Source of the DNA: CAZFDE01 sp964517795
GTDB taxonomy: Bacteria; Planctomycetota; Phycisphaerae; Sedimentisphaerales; Anaerobacaceae
Assembly: GCA_964517795.1 (NCBI GenBank)
Contig: CAZFDE010000028.1
Coordinates: 1-32,871, forward strand
Direction of reading: 5' to 3'
DNA: 32,871 nucleotides
A model generated the notes under the pieces. That model saw only the letters and a list, made by a program, of their open reading frames with translations, did not search any database and was not told the DNA's origin. A program made the position numbers and the translations under genes. Shown one piece after another: positions 7,908 through 15,431 of the stretch (its first letter is position 1; each line of letters opens with the position of its first letter).

Positions 7908-8699
7908 TCAGACAGTCAGCATCTTATAACTGCCGATCACGACGACCGCGATAAACGCCGCCCGAACGATATTACTGCTGATCTTATGCATAAGCCATCC
8001 GCCGACCATCGACCCGCCGATCGCACCGGGAATCACCATCGCCGCGATCTTCAGCGATTCGCTCAACACCACGCCGTGTTTGGCGAGCGAGAGATTTTTG
8101 TAACCGGCCCCGACCAGAGCGATAAAAGCGATCGTCCCGGCGGAGTTGCTGATCGCGCGCTTAAGGGGGATTTTCAACAAATAATGCTGCAGCGGAACCG
8201 ATATCGATCCGCCGCCGAGCCCCAAAAGCCCGGCGAAAAATCCGGTCACCGACCCGCAAACGACTTTTCGCCACACACCCGTTCGATAACGGTCCAACGC
8301 GTATCCTTCTTCGCGGCCGCCGAGCTTTTTGTACATCCATAACTTATACACGCCCGCCAGGATCAGATAAACCCCGAAAACCCGCGCAAGCACATAACTC
8401 TTTTCGCCCGCGAACAAAAACGAATTGCTCGCCGCCACACCCAAGACCACCCCGACCACCGCGGCCGGTGCCATCACTTTGATCACGTCCCACATCAACA
8501 CCTTCGCCTGATGATGGATAAGCACCGCACCCATCCCCACGAAAAAATTGCAGATCATCGCGGATGCCTGATACAAATGCTGGTTCTCGCCGTAATAAAA
8601 CGCCAGCGCCGGGATCATGATCAGCGAACCGCCGATCCCCAGCAGTCCGCCGAACACCCCCATGAAAATCCCCGTCAATAGTAAAAAAATATAATCCAT
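7908..8699 (-). CDS. TSUP family permease (TauE/SafE-like)
   Basis: A 263-residue polytopic membrane protein with about eight predicted helices in two repeated halves. The repeats begin with glycine-rich motifs: GVFGGLLGIGGSLIMIPAL near the N-terminus and GFFAGLLGLGGGSISVPL around residue 158. This duplicated G-x-G-G-G-x-x-x-P pattern defines the TSUP family, whose members move sulfite, sulfoacetate, thiosulfate or other organosulfur anions. The substrate cannot be read from sequence. The start lies 6 bp after the trpC stop with no clear Shine-Dalgarno sequence, suggesting translational coupling as the last gene of the smpB-DUF1844-trpC operon. Confidence 0.9.
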   Translation of the reverse strand: MDYIFLLLTGIFMGVFGGLLGIGGSLIMIPALAFYYGENQHLYQASAMICNFFVGMGAVLIHHQAKVLMWDVIKVMAPAAVVGVVLGVAASNSFLFAGEKSYVLARVFGVYLILAGVYKLWMYKKLGGREEGYALDRYRTGVWRKVVCGSVTGFFAGLLGLGGGSISVPLQHYLLKIPLKRAISNSAGTIAFIALVGAGYKNLSLAKHGVVLSESLKIAAMVIPGAIGGSMVGGWLMHKISSNIVRAAFIAVVVIGSYKMLTV

Positions 8700-8705
8700 T
8701 ATATG

Positions 8706-9506
8706 CTAACCGAATAATTCCCTGAACTTCTCGGCAATATCCTCACTTTCGCAGAGCGTCTGGCCGATCAGGCACGCCCCGATCCCCAGCCGGGCAAGCC
8801 GCTCGACATCGTCGCGCGTCTTGATCCCGCTTTCGGTCACCAGTGCCCGGCGGTTATCGACCAGTTCGGCGAGCCGGCTGGTCGTCTTAATATCGACCTT
8901 CATCGTTTTGAGATTGCGATTGTTGATCCCGAGCACACTGTAACCTTGCTGCGGAAATCCCACCAGACTGCGCACATTCAGCAGCACATCGGCGCTGTGC
9001 ACCTCGATCAGTGCTGTCAATGTTAATTCGCACGCACAGATCAGCAGGTCCATCAACTGGGCCGGCTCGAGCACATCGGCAATCAGCAAAATCGCATCGG
9101 CCCCCGCGGCCCGCGCCTCGTAGATCTGCCACGGATCGACAATAAAATCCTTCCGCAAGACCGGCAGCGAAACCACCGCTTTGACCTGCCTCAGGTACTC
9201 GAGCTTGCCCTGGAAATACTTTTCATCGGTCAGCACACTAATCGCGGCCGCCCCGCACGCCTCATACGTCCGGGCGATCTGCACCGGATCGAAATCCGCC
9301 CGGATCAACCCCGCCGACGGCGAGGCCTTTTTCACCTCGGCGATCACGTTGAGCCCCTGCGGATTGAGTTTCGTAACCGCTTTATAGAAATTGCGGCACT
9401 TGGGCAGACCGGCCGCGTTGGCCTTGAGCTGATCGAGCGAAACCGCCTGCTTCTCGGCCGCAACCTGCACCCGCTTATCCGCAATAATCTGCTCCAATAT
9501 ATTCAT
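8706..9506 (-). CDS. trpC: Indole-3-glycerol-phosphate synthase
   Basis: TrpC converts CdRP to indole-3-glycerol phosphate in tryptophan synthesis (cytoplasmic TIM barrel). The 266 residues are full length and contain the family landmarks: VIAEVKKASPSAGLI (catalytic Glu/Lys and phosphate contact), SVLTDEKYFQG, PVLRKDFIVDPWQI (catalytic Lys), ALIEVH (Glu), GINNRNLKT (Asn) and VTESGI (Glu). No other trp genes are in the window, so it is separated from the rest of the pathway. A palindrome lies between it and the upstream DUF1844 gene. There is no Shine-Dalgarno sequence at the usual distance; the nearest AGG is about 20 nt upstream, in that palindrome. Confidence 0.97.
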   Translation of the reverse strand: MNILEQIIADKRVQVAAEKQAVSLDQLKANAAGLPKCRNFYKAVTKLNPQGLNVIAEVKKASPSAGLIRADFDPVQIARTYEACGAAAISVLTDEKYFQGKLEYLRQVKAVVSLPVLRKDFIVDPWQIYEARAAGADAILLIADVLEPAQLMDLLICACELTLTALIEVHSADVLLNVRSLVGFPQQGYSVLGINNRNLKTMKVDIKTTSRLAELVDNRRALVTESGIKTRDDVERLARLGIGACLIGQTLCESEDIAEKFRELFG

Positions 9507-9509
9507 TCT

Positions 9510-9532
9510 AAATAGGGGACGTTTACCTATTT
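9510..9532. repeat. REP-like palindrome between DUF1844 gene and trpC
   Basis: Perfect 7-bp arms (AAATAGG 9510-9516, CCTATTT 9526-9532) flank a 9-nt loop. It overlaps the DUF1844 stop codon and fills the gap before trpC. From memory it resembles the A/T-flanked AGGGGAC-type palindromes found near REP-associated (Y1) transposases; no transposase is present here. Confidence 0.5.
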
Positions 9533-9910
9533 CACGCTATTCGATATCTCCACATACGCCATCCGAAGCTGACTGAGCGTATCCGAGAGCACTTTTTCTT
9601 CCTGCTCGTTCAGATTCCCCTTGGTCTTCTCCTCGAGCGCCCCGAGCATATCGATATTGTACTTGGCCATCTCCAGGTCCGGCTCGCGCTTGTCCTGCCC
9701 CTTGATCTGGATCACACCCATCGCGAACATCGCCTGCGTCGCAAGCATACTGATCAGCGCCGCCAGATTCCCCGGCGGCAGCGGCCCGCGCTGCTGCGTT
9801 TCCTCGGCCTGCTTTTTCTCCTCTTCGGCCAATGTCTCCTTTTCCTTCTGCGCCTCCTGCTTCCAGTCCTCGTCGATAATCAATTTCTTTTCCTGTTCGT
9901 CTTTCGCCAT
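9527..9910 (-). CDS. DUF1844 domain-containing protein
   Basis: A 127-residue cytoplasmic protein. The first 45 residues are a highly charged, probably coiled-coil or disordered segment (KEKETLAEEEKKQAEE). The rest has the compact helical DUF1844 pattern: GNLAALISMLATQAMFAMG, then PDLEMAKYNIDMLGALEEKTKGNLNEQEEKVL. The molecular function of the family is unknown. A strong Shine-Dalgarno sequence (GAGGAG) lies in the 15-bp gap after smpB, so the two are very likely in one operon. Confidence 0.88.
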   Translation of the reverse strand: MAKDEQEKKLIIDEDWKQEAQKEKETLAEEEKKQAEETQQRGPLPPGNLAALISMLATQAMFAMGVIQIKGQDKREPDLEMAKYNIDMLGALEEKTKGNLNEQEEKVLSDTLSQLRMAYVEISNSVK

Positions 9911-9925
9911 GTCGGTCTCCTCGAT

Positions 9926-10411
9926 TTATCTGCGATAATGTTTCATGTCCCGGTCAATATTCTTCTTCGATTCGCGCTCGGCGATCGCCGCCCGCTTGTC
10001 GTACTGTTTCTTGCCGCGGGCCAGCGCGATCTCCAGCTTCGCCAGCCCCCGCGAATTAAAGTATATCCGAAGCGGCACCAGTGTGAAACCCCGTTGTTCC
10101 AGCTTCACCCGCAGCTTGCCGATCTCGCGCTTGTGCAGCAGCAGCTTGCGCTTGCGTTTCGGCTCGTGATTGGTATAGCCCGCGTGGTCGTACGGCGAGA
10201 TCGTCGCCCCGATCAGCCAGCACGCGTCGTCCGAAACCCGCACATACGAACCCGTCAGGTCCGCCTGGTGCTGGCGCAGCGATTTGACCTCCGAGCCGAG
10301 AAGCGCCATCCCCGCCTCGTGCTTTTCGATCAGCTCGAAATTGTGATACGCCTTCTTATTGACGGCCGCCGAACCATCCCCGGCCTTTTTCTGTCCCTTT
10401 TTCGCTGCCAT
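9926..10411 (-). CDS. smpB: SsrA-binding protein SmpB
   Basis: SmpB binds tmRNA and delivers it to stalled ribosomes (trans-translation). The 161-residue protein has the conserved core NKKAYHNFELIEKHEAGMALLGSEVKSLR, then YVRV, the KRKRKLLLHKREI basic patch, LVPLRIYFNSRGLAKLEIALARGKKQYDKR and a basic tail ending HYRR. The start at 10411 (MAAKKG) gives AGGA at a spacing of 8 nt; an in-frame ATG at 10420 would have none. A competing reading is a promoter with -10 TAGGAT only 7 nt before the ATG, which would make the mRNA leaderless. No tmRNA gene is visible in the window. It is the first gene of the leftward operon. Confidence 0.96.
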   Translation of the reverse strand: MAAKKGQKKAGDGSAAVNKKAYHNFELIEKHEAGMALLGSEVKSLRQHQADLTGSYVRVSDDACWLIGATISPYDHAGYTNHEPKRKRKLLLHKREIGKLRVKLEQRGFTLVPLRIYFNSRGLAKLEIALARGKKQYDKRAAIAERESKKNIDRDMKHYRR

Positions 10412-10715
10412 AACCCACATCCTAACACAAACCCCCGTTTTTGCAACATCAACCGAAAATCGAGGGCCGTGGACCGAATCCTAAACGACAATTCAGCACA
10501 TTCACACCTTTCTCACCTTCATACTTTCACACTTTTCTCACTTTTCACCCGCTTCACACAGATTTTTTGAAGTTGCGTTTGTTAGGCATTTGGCCGAATC
10601 ACCAGCGACCAGTCGGGTGCGTCCAAGGACGACAACCGTCAACCGCAACCGATACGCGCCGCACAACCGCAATCGCTTTACGGCCTTGCGGGCCGAAATC
10701 CGGACCACAAATCAA
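10412..10715. other. Intergenic region with short repeats, no gene recognised
   Basis: About 300 bp between the divergent smpB and manA genes. The left half holds a pyrimidine-rich tandem repeat (see 10501-10550). The right half is GC-rich, with four CAACCG hexamers between about 10632 and 10671 and a small hairpin (CGGCC/GGCCG, 10681-10695). No open frame here shows recognisable protein features, and no tRNA or known RNA is seen. Confidence 0.5.
10501..10550 (+). repeat. Two imperfect 25-bp pyrimidine-rich tandem units
   Basis: Units at 10501-10525 and 10526-10550 agree at 17 of their first 19 positions (TTCACAC-YTTTCTCAC-YTT), then diverge. A third partial unit starts near 10553. On the reverse strand this is a purine-rich run upstream of smpB. 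Confidence 0.5.
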
Positions 10716-10744
10716 TGGACATCCGGCGTACCCGATATTAGAAT
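10716..10744 (+). promoter_or_regulatory. Predicted promoter of manA, leaderless geometry
   Basis: TGGACA (10716-10721, 5/6 to consensus) and TAGAAT (10739-10744, 5/6) are 17 bp apart. Only 8 nt separate the -10 from the ATG at 10753, so transcription should begin at or within a few bases of the start codon. There is no Shine-Dalgarno sequence. Confidence 0.55.
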
Positions 10745-10752
10745 AGCCCATC

Positions 10753-11700
10753 ATGGAATGTTACCCGTTAAAATTTGAAGGGATTTATAAAGAGCGGATC
10801 TGGGGCGGCCGCAAACTCCAGGACGCTTTCGGCAAACCGCTGCCCGACGGCGTCAAGATCGGCGAAAGCTGGGAACTGGTCGATTTGCCGCAGGACAAAA
10901 GTGTCATCGCCAACGGCGAATTGGCCGGGACGACCCTGATCGATGTGATCCGAAAATTTCCCAAAGAAATGACCGGCGATCCAAACTTCACCGGCGCGTT
11001 CCCGCTTTTGATCAAACTGCTCGACTGCCAGGACGTCCTGAGCGTCCAGGTCCACCCCGATGAGCAGACCTGCAAACGCATGGGCAAGGGCGAGCCGAAA
11101 ACCGAATGCTGGTACATCATCGACGCGGCCCCGGACGCCTGTATCTACAAAGGTCTCAAAGAAGGCGTAACCCGCGAGCAATTCGCCGAAGCAATTGCGG
11201 CCGGCACCGTCGCAGACCTGCTGGTTCAGGTCAACGTCGAGCCGGGCGAATGCCATTATCTGCCCTCGGGCACCGCCCATGCCATCGGCGCCGGACTGTT
11301 GATCGCCGAAATCCAAATGCCCTCGGATACGACGTATCGCGTTTTTGACTGGAATCGCGTTGACGATCAGGGCAACCCGCGTCAGTTGCATATCGAAGAA
11401 GCCCTTGAGAGCATTCATTTTGACCCGTCCGGCGACGATCTGAGTGTGCGAACGCTCGGGCGACTGGTGGATTGCCCGTATTTCAAGGTCGATAAAGGTC
11501 ATCAGGCCGCCGAGTGCGAACTGCTGCTGGCCGACGATAAGATCACGACGCTGGTTTTCACATCCGGCGGCGGCGAGATCATCGCGAAAAACGACCAAAA
11601 AACCGATTTCAAAGCCGGCGATACCATCGTGATACCCGCGGCATTCGAGGGAGCCGCTTGTTTTAAGCAGGAGACCGAATATCTGAAAGTAACACTTTAG
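10753..11700 (+). CDS. manA: Class I mannose-6-phosphate isomerase
   Basis: Interconverts fructose-6-phosphate and mannose-6-phosphate, feeding GDP-mannose and glycan synthesis. The 315-residue length fits the short bacterial class I (cupin) enzymes. Visible features: FEGIYKERIWGGRKL at the N-terminus, GESWELVD, LIKLLDCQDVLSVQVHPDE (Q-x-H zinc ligands), KTECWYII (Glu ligand), the YLPSGTAHAIG motif (His ligand) with downstream EIQMPSDTTYRVFDW, and a C-terminal beta domain. There is no ribosome-binding site and the promoter ends 8 nt before ATG, so leaderless translation is likely. It opens a region of envelope/glycan genes and is followed 54 bp later by a lipoprotein amidase. Confidence 0.95.
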   Translation: MECYPLKFEGIYKERIWGGRKLQDAFGKPLPDGVKIGESWELVDLPQDKSVIANGELAGTTLIDVIRKFPKEMTGDPNFTGAFPLLIKLLDCQDVLSVQVHPDEQTCKRMGKGEPKTECWYIIDAAPDACIYKGLKEGVTREQFAEAIAAGTVADLLVQVNVEPGECHYLPSGTAHAIGAGLLIAEIQMPSDTTYRVFDWNRVDDQGNPRQLHIEEALESIHFDPSGDDLSVRTLGRLVDCPYFKVDKGHQAAECELLLADDKITTLVFTSGGGEIIAKNDQKTDFKAGDTIVIPAAFEGAACFKQETEYLKVTL

Positions 11701-11754
11701 CCGGATTTCGAGGGTGATTATTAAACACAACAGCTTAATGAGCCGACTATATAT

Positions 11755-12690
11755 ATGATGTTGAAACGGAATTATATTTATCTTATTGCCATTGCAGTGG
11801 TTATGGGTTTCGCCGGCTGCCAGGAGGCCCAGACCGCCTCGACGGCGGGCCGGGATCTGGCCGCACCCGCCGACAGCATCAGTATCTATAATCTTTGCGG
11901 CCAACTGGGCCTGAAAGTAACCGAGCAATCCGGCACGTTTATCAAATTAGCCAATTCATCCAATACCGTGCTGATCTTTACCTATACCGACGGGGCCGTT
12001 TTCGTGAACCAAAAACAGATCGGCACCGCCGGCATCGTCGCAACGATCGAAGGGATTCCTTTTGTTTCAGCCAATCTGGTCGAACGGATCAAGTCCGCAC
12101 TGACGAAAACCACGCTTCGACCGAATCTCTGGCGGACGCCTGTCCGGGCCAACGGCACCGTGGTTATCGACCCCGGCCACGGCGGCAGAGATCCGGGCGC
12201 GATCAGTTGCCGCGGGTGCTATGAAAAATCGGTGAATCTCGATATTTCGCGTAAACTCGCCGATTATCTTCGCCGCGCCGGCGTTGATGTGATCATGACG
12301 CGAATGAGTGACGAGTTTATCGAACTGGACGAACGGGCCGAGATCGCTAATCAACACGGGGCGGATCTGTTTGTCAGTATCCACGCCGATTCCAACCCGG
12401 ACAGCGCGCGTCAGGGCTATACGATCTATATCGCTCGGGCGGCATCCCGTCAATCCGAGATCGCCGCCGAAGCAATTGCGGTAACGATGGGCAATACCGG
12501 TCAAAACAGCCACGGCATAGCCCGTGCGGATTATCGCGTACTGGTCCGAACGCGATGTCCGGCCGTACTGGTCGAAACCGGATACCTCTCGAATTTCACC
12601 GAAGCCGGATTGTTGACCCAGCCGGATATTCAGCAACGAATCGCACGAGCTATATCCGATGGTATTATTCGATCCTTGAGCCGCTTTTGA
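11755..12690 (+). CDS. N-acetylmuramoyl-L-alanine amidase (Amidase_3), lipoprotein
   Basis: A zinc amidase that cleaves the MurNAc-L-Ala bond of peptidoglycan. The 311 residues begin with a lipoprotein signal (lipobox GFAGC, Cys about 22). A beta-rich stalk-like domain (about 42-117) follows, resembling copper-amine-oxidase-N-type modules. The Amidase_3 catalytic domain (about 136-310) has DPGHGGRDPGA (zinc His), YEKSVNLDI (zinc Glu), MTRMSDEFIELDERAEIAN, FVSIHADSNPD (zinc His) and VLVETGYLSN (catalytic Glu). All key residues are present. A periplasmic, membrane-anchored hydrolase for cell separation or remodelling fits. The alternative ATG one codon downstream (11758) cannot be excluded; no clear Shine-Dalgarno sequence. 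Confidence 0.93.
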   Translation: MMLKRNYIYLIAIAVVMGFAGCQEAQTASTAGRDLAAPADSISIYNLCGQLGLKVTEQSGTFIKLANSSNTVLIFTYTDGAVFVNQKQIGTAGIVATIEGIPFVSANLVERIKSALTKTTLRPNLWRTPVRANGTVVIDPGHGGRDPGAISCRGCYEKSVNLDISRKLADYLRRAGVDVIMTRMSDEFIELDERAEIANQHGADLFVSIHADSNPDSARQGYTIYIARAASRQSEIAAEAIAVTMGNTGQNSHGIARADYRVLVRTRCPAVLVETGYLSNFTEAGLLTQPDIQQRIARAISDGIIRSLSRF

Positions 12691-12755
12691 GGTTGACTGC
12701 AATCCGTAAAACAATTAAGCTGGTCAGCGCCTAAATACCGATATTGCTTACAGAT

Positions 12756-14282
12756 ATGATACCAGAACCATCCAACGATTCGCTGCGGTTTACTGTCCGG
12801 GCATATCTCGGTGTCTTCTTCATTTTCGCAGCGGTCTATATTTTCACCTGTGCACCGTCACTGGTCTGGCAGGACAGCGGGATGATCCAGTACCGCGTCG
12901 TGCATAACGATATCCGCGGGGGACTCGGATTGGCGTTGGCGCACCCGCTGTATTATCTTATCCAGATCGCCGTCAAATACGCCGTTCCCCTGGGTCCGGT
13001 CATCTATCGAATTAATCTCACAAACGCGGTGATATCCGCGTTGGCCGTGGCGAATCTGTTTTTACTCTTGCAGTTATGGCTCAAGCACTGGCGAGCCGCT
13101 TTGGTTGGCGCAATGATGTTAGGACTCAGTCACACCTTCTGGCGGCACGCCACGATTCCGGAAACCTATAACTTGTTTATCTGCCTGCTGATGGTCGAAC
13201 TGATCCTGCTGTTATATTTTTCCCGAACCGGCCGCAAAAAATATCTGTACGCCCTCGCACTGATCAACGGCCTGTCATTATCCAATCATATGCTCGCCTC
13301 CATTGGATGGGTGTGTTATGTTGTCTTGATCCTATTCTGGGTCATTCGCAAAAAAATGAAAGTCACCGACATGTTGATCGCCGGTGCATTTTGGCTCATC
13401 GGTGCATCGGTCTATCTGGGCCTGATCATCACTCAAATCGTTGAAACCGGTGATATCCTGGCCACGCTCCAGTCGGCCGCATTCGGCGACCACTGGGCGG
13501 CGGATGTGATGAACGTCAGCCTGTCTGCCAGGATCGTCAAGGAAAACATGATGTGGATCATGTTGAACTTTCCGACACCGCTGGTTGTACTGGTTTTTGT
13601 GGGATTACGATACGGGTGGAAAGTCCAAAGCGATGCACGCTGGTTTGCCGGTATCATAATCACCCTGTGGATTCTGTTTTTTCTTTTTGCATTTCGTTAC
13701 ACTGTTCCGGACCGTTACGCCTTTTTCATTCCCTTTTACAGCGGTTGCGCAATCCTTATGGCATTGGGTGCCAAGCGGTTATTATGGAGCAAACATCAAA
13801 ATATCCTGTTTACCTTGCTGATTGCTTTTGCGCTGACCAATATTCTTGTTTATGCTTACGTTCCCGGTGTTGCCCGATCCCACCGGGTCGTTCAGGTCCG
13901 CCGCCAGATCCCCTATCGTGATGACTACACCTATTTTCTGCAGCCGTGGCGAACCGGATATGACGGGGCCAGGAAATTTGCTCAAAACGCACTGCAAACG
14001 GCCGGCGATAACGGGATCATTTATGCCGACGGCACAACTGTTTATCCGCTGCTGCTGGATCAGGAACTTTACGGCGGCAATCGAAATGTGATCATTGCCT
14101 GCAGCCATGGAACAATACAGACGCTTGATGATTTCGGTGAAGATGTATTTGATGAAATTCTGGCTCAGAAAGATGTGTTTGTCGTATCGCCGCGGAAAAG
14201 CTACTGCCCGTGGTTTATCCTCGAAAATTATGATGTCCAACCCGCCGGTGTACTCTGGCAAGTAGTGCGGCGTGATTTATGA
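12756..14282 (+). CDS. DUF2723 family GT-C type membrane glycosyltransferase-like protein
   Basis: A 508-residue polytopic membrane protein with roughly ten to eleven predicted helices in the first 380 residues and a soluble C-terminal domain. The N-terminal signature TCAPSLVWQDSGMIQYRV followed by LAHPLYYLIQIA, and the ATIPETYNLF loop, match DUF2723, a family related to protein O-mannosyltransferases (GT-C fold, lipid-linked sugar donor). An Asp in the first outer loop (WQDSG) is the expected catalytic-type residue. Donor and acceptor are unknown. ATG 12756 is preferred over an in-frame TTG at 12744; neither has a clear Shine-Dalgarno sequence. The 3' end overlaps the convergent transferase gene by 6 bp. 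Confidence 0.82.
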   Translation: MIPEPSNDSLRFTVRAYLGVFFIFAAVYIFTCAPSLVWQDSGMIQYRVVHNDIRGGLGLALAHPLYYLIQIAVKYAVPLGPVIYRINLTNAVISALAVANLFLLLQLWLKHWRAALVGAMMLGLSHTFWRHATIPETYNLFICLLMVELILLLYFSRTGRKKYLYALALINGLSLSNHMLASIGWVCYVVLILFWVIRKKMKVTDMLIAGAFWLIGASVYLGLIITQIVETGDILATLQSAAFGDHWAADVMNVSLSARIVKENMMWIMLNFPTPLVVLVFVGLRYGWKVQSDARWFAGIIITLWILFFLFAFRYTVPDRYAFFIPFYSGCAILMALGAKRLLWSKHQNILFTLLIAFALTNILVYAYVPGVARSHRVVQVRRQIPYRDDYTYFLQPWRTGYDGARKFAQNALQTAGDNGIIYADGTTVYPLLLDQELYGGNRNVIIACSHGTIQTLDDFGEDVFDEILAQKDVFVVSPRKSYCPWFILENYDVQPAGVLWQVVRRDL

Positions 14283-15431
14283 ATTTGTTTTTCTGACTGC
14301 TCCGCGCAGGCCTTCCATTTTCAAAAACCCCTTCTTCCAGACGACAAACGCAGAGACAATAAAAACAAACATATAAACGGCTGCAGCATATCGCGTTCGA
14401 ATCTGACTCATAAAAACACCGATCGCCGCATAAATACCTGCGAGTATATAACAGATCGTTACGGTTTTAGTCAGCGGAATCCCTCGATCGATCAATTGGT
14501 CATAGACATGCCCGCGGTCGGAAACAAACAGCGGCCGTCCGTTCAGTAATCGTCGCACCAATGCCACGGCGGTATCCAGGATCGGCAGCCCGAAGACAAC
14601 GATCGACGCCATCCACCATCGGGGAATCGTTTCGGCGAACAGGATCATTAAGGCCGCAACCACAAAGCCCAGCAGCATACTGCCGGCATCGCCCATAAAG
14701 ATCTTGGCAGGGTGCCGGTTAAAGGGTAAAAATCCGAATACCGCCCCCACCAACCCAAGACATAAAATAACCCGAACCGGATCACCGACATCGCTGAATC
14801 CCCACGTTGCCAGGTGCGCCGCCAACAGGAACATCGCGATTGCAATGACAGCCGTTACGCCGGCACATAATCCATCCAGTCCGTCGAGTAAGTTCAGCGA
14901 ATTCGTCGCCCCCAGCACAAAGAAGATCACGATCAAGGATTGAAGCGCTTTCATCACAATATCAGGCAGTGTAATATTCAAGGGCTCAAGTATATGATAT
15001 AAATTTGGAAGAATGCCGGCTATAATTAAGATCAATGCCGAAATCGCACAGCCGATCAATTTATGTTTCGGACGAATATCGAACAGATCGTCAACCAAGC
15101 CCACCATACAGGCCAGAGCGGCACCGGCCACGACGCCCAAGAGCCATTTCATGATTAGTCCGAGCAATGGCTCGTATCTCAGGCAAAAAATACCGGCAAA
15201 AACACCCACCGTCAATCCGGCAAGGATCCCTAATCCCCCAAGATAGGCGACGGGCTCTTTGTGGGTTTTGACCGTATCGTCCGGTTTGTCGGTAATGCCG
15301 AATTTCAATGCCACTTTCTTACATAATGCCGTCGCCGCCAATGAGGCCGCCAAGGATGTGGCCAAGACCGGCCAGAATTGATAAACCCAGTTTAAGGAGC
15401 GTGCCGGACCGATGACTTTGTCAAAAATCAT
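14277..15431 (-). CDS. MraY/WecA-family polyprenyl-phosphate sugar-1-phosphate transferase
   Basis: An integral membrane enzyme (384 residues, about eleven helices) that transfers a sugar-1-phosphate from a UDP-sugar to undecaprenyl phosphate, starting a lipid-linked glycan. Diagnostic motifs: THKEPVAYLGGLGIL, the Mg-binding GLVDDLFDIRPKHKL (DD), NSLNLLDGLDGL, FMGDAGSMLLGF, and the late cytoplasmic loop SDRGHVYDQLIDRG. The loop resembles WecA-type enzymes rather than MraY proper, so an N-acetylhexosamine-1-phosphate substrate is likely but not proven. Its ATG overlaps the stop of the upstream ATP-grasp gene (ATGA), showing translational coupling. Confidence 0.9.
   Translation of the reverse strand: MIFDKVIGPARSLNWVYQFWPVLATSLAASLAATALCKKVALKFGITDKPDDTVKTHKEPVAYLGGLGILAGLTVGVFAGIFCLRYEPLLGLIMKWLLGVVAGAALACMVGLVDDLFDIRPKHKLIGCAISALILIIAGILPNLYHILEPLNITLPDIVMKALQSLIVIFFVLGATNSLNLLDGLDGLCAGVTAVIAIAMFLLAAHLATWGFSDVGDPVRVILCLGLVGAVFGFLPFNRHPAKIFMGDAGSMLLGFVVAALMILFAETIPRWWMASIVVFGLPILDTAVALVRRLLNGRPLFVSDRGHVYDQLIDRGIPLTKTVTICYILAGIYAAIGVFMSQIRTRYAAAVYMFVFIVSAFVVWKKGFLKMEGLRGAVRKTNS

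Noticed and set aside
10768..11928. A 386-codon open frame on the - strand opposite manA
   Set aside because: It is antisense to a well-supported enzyme, has no recognisable motif and shows the composition of a codon-bias shadow.
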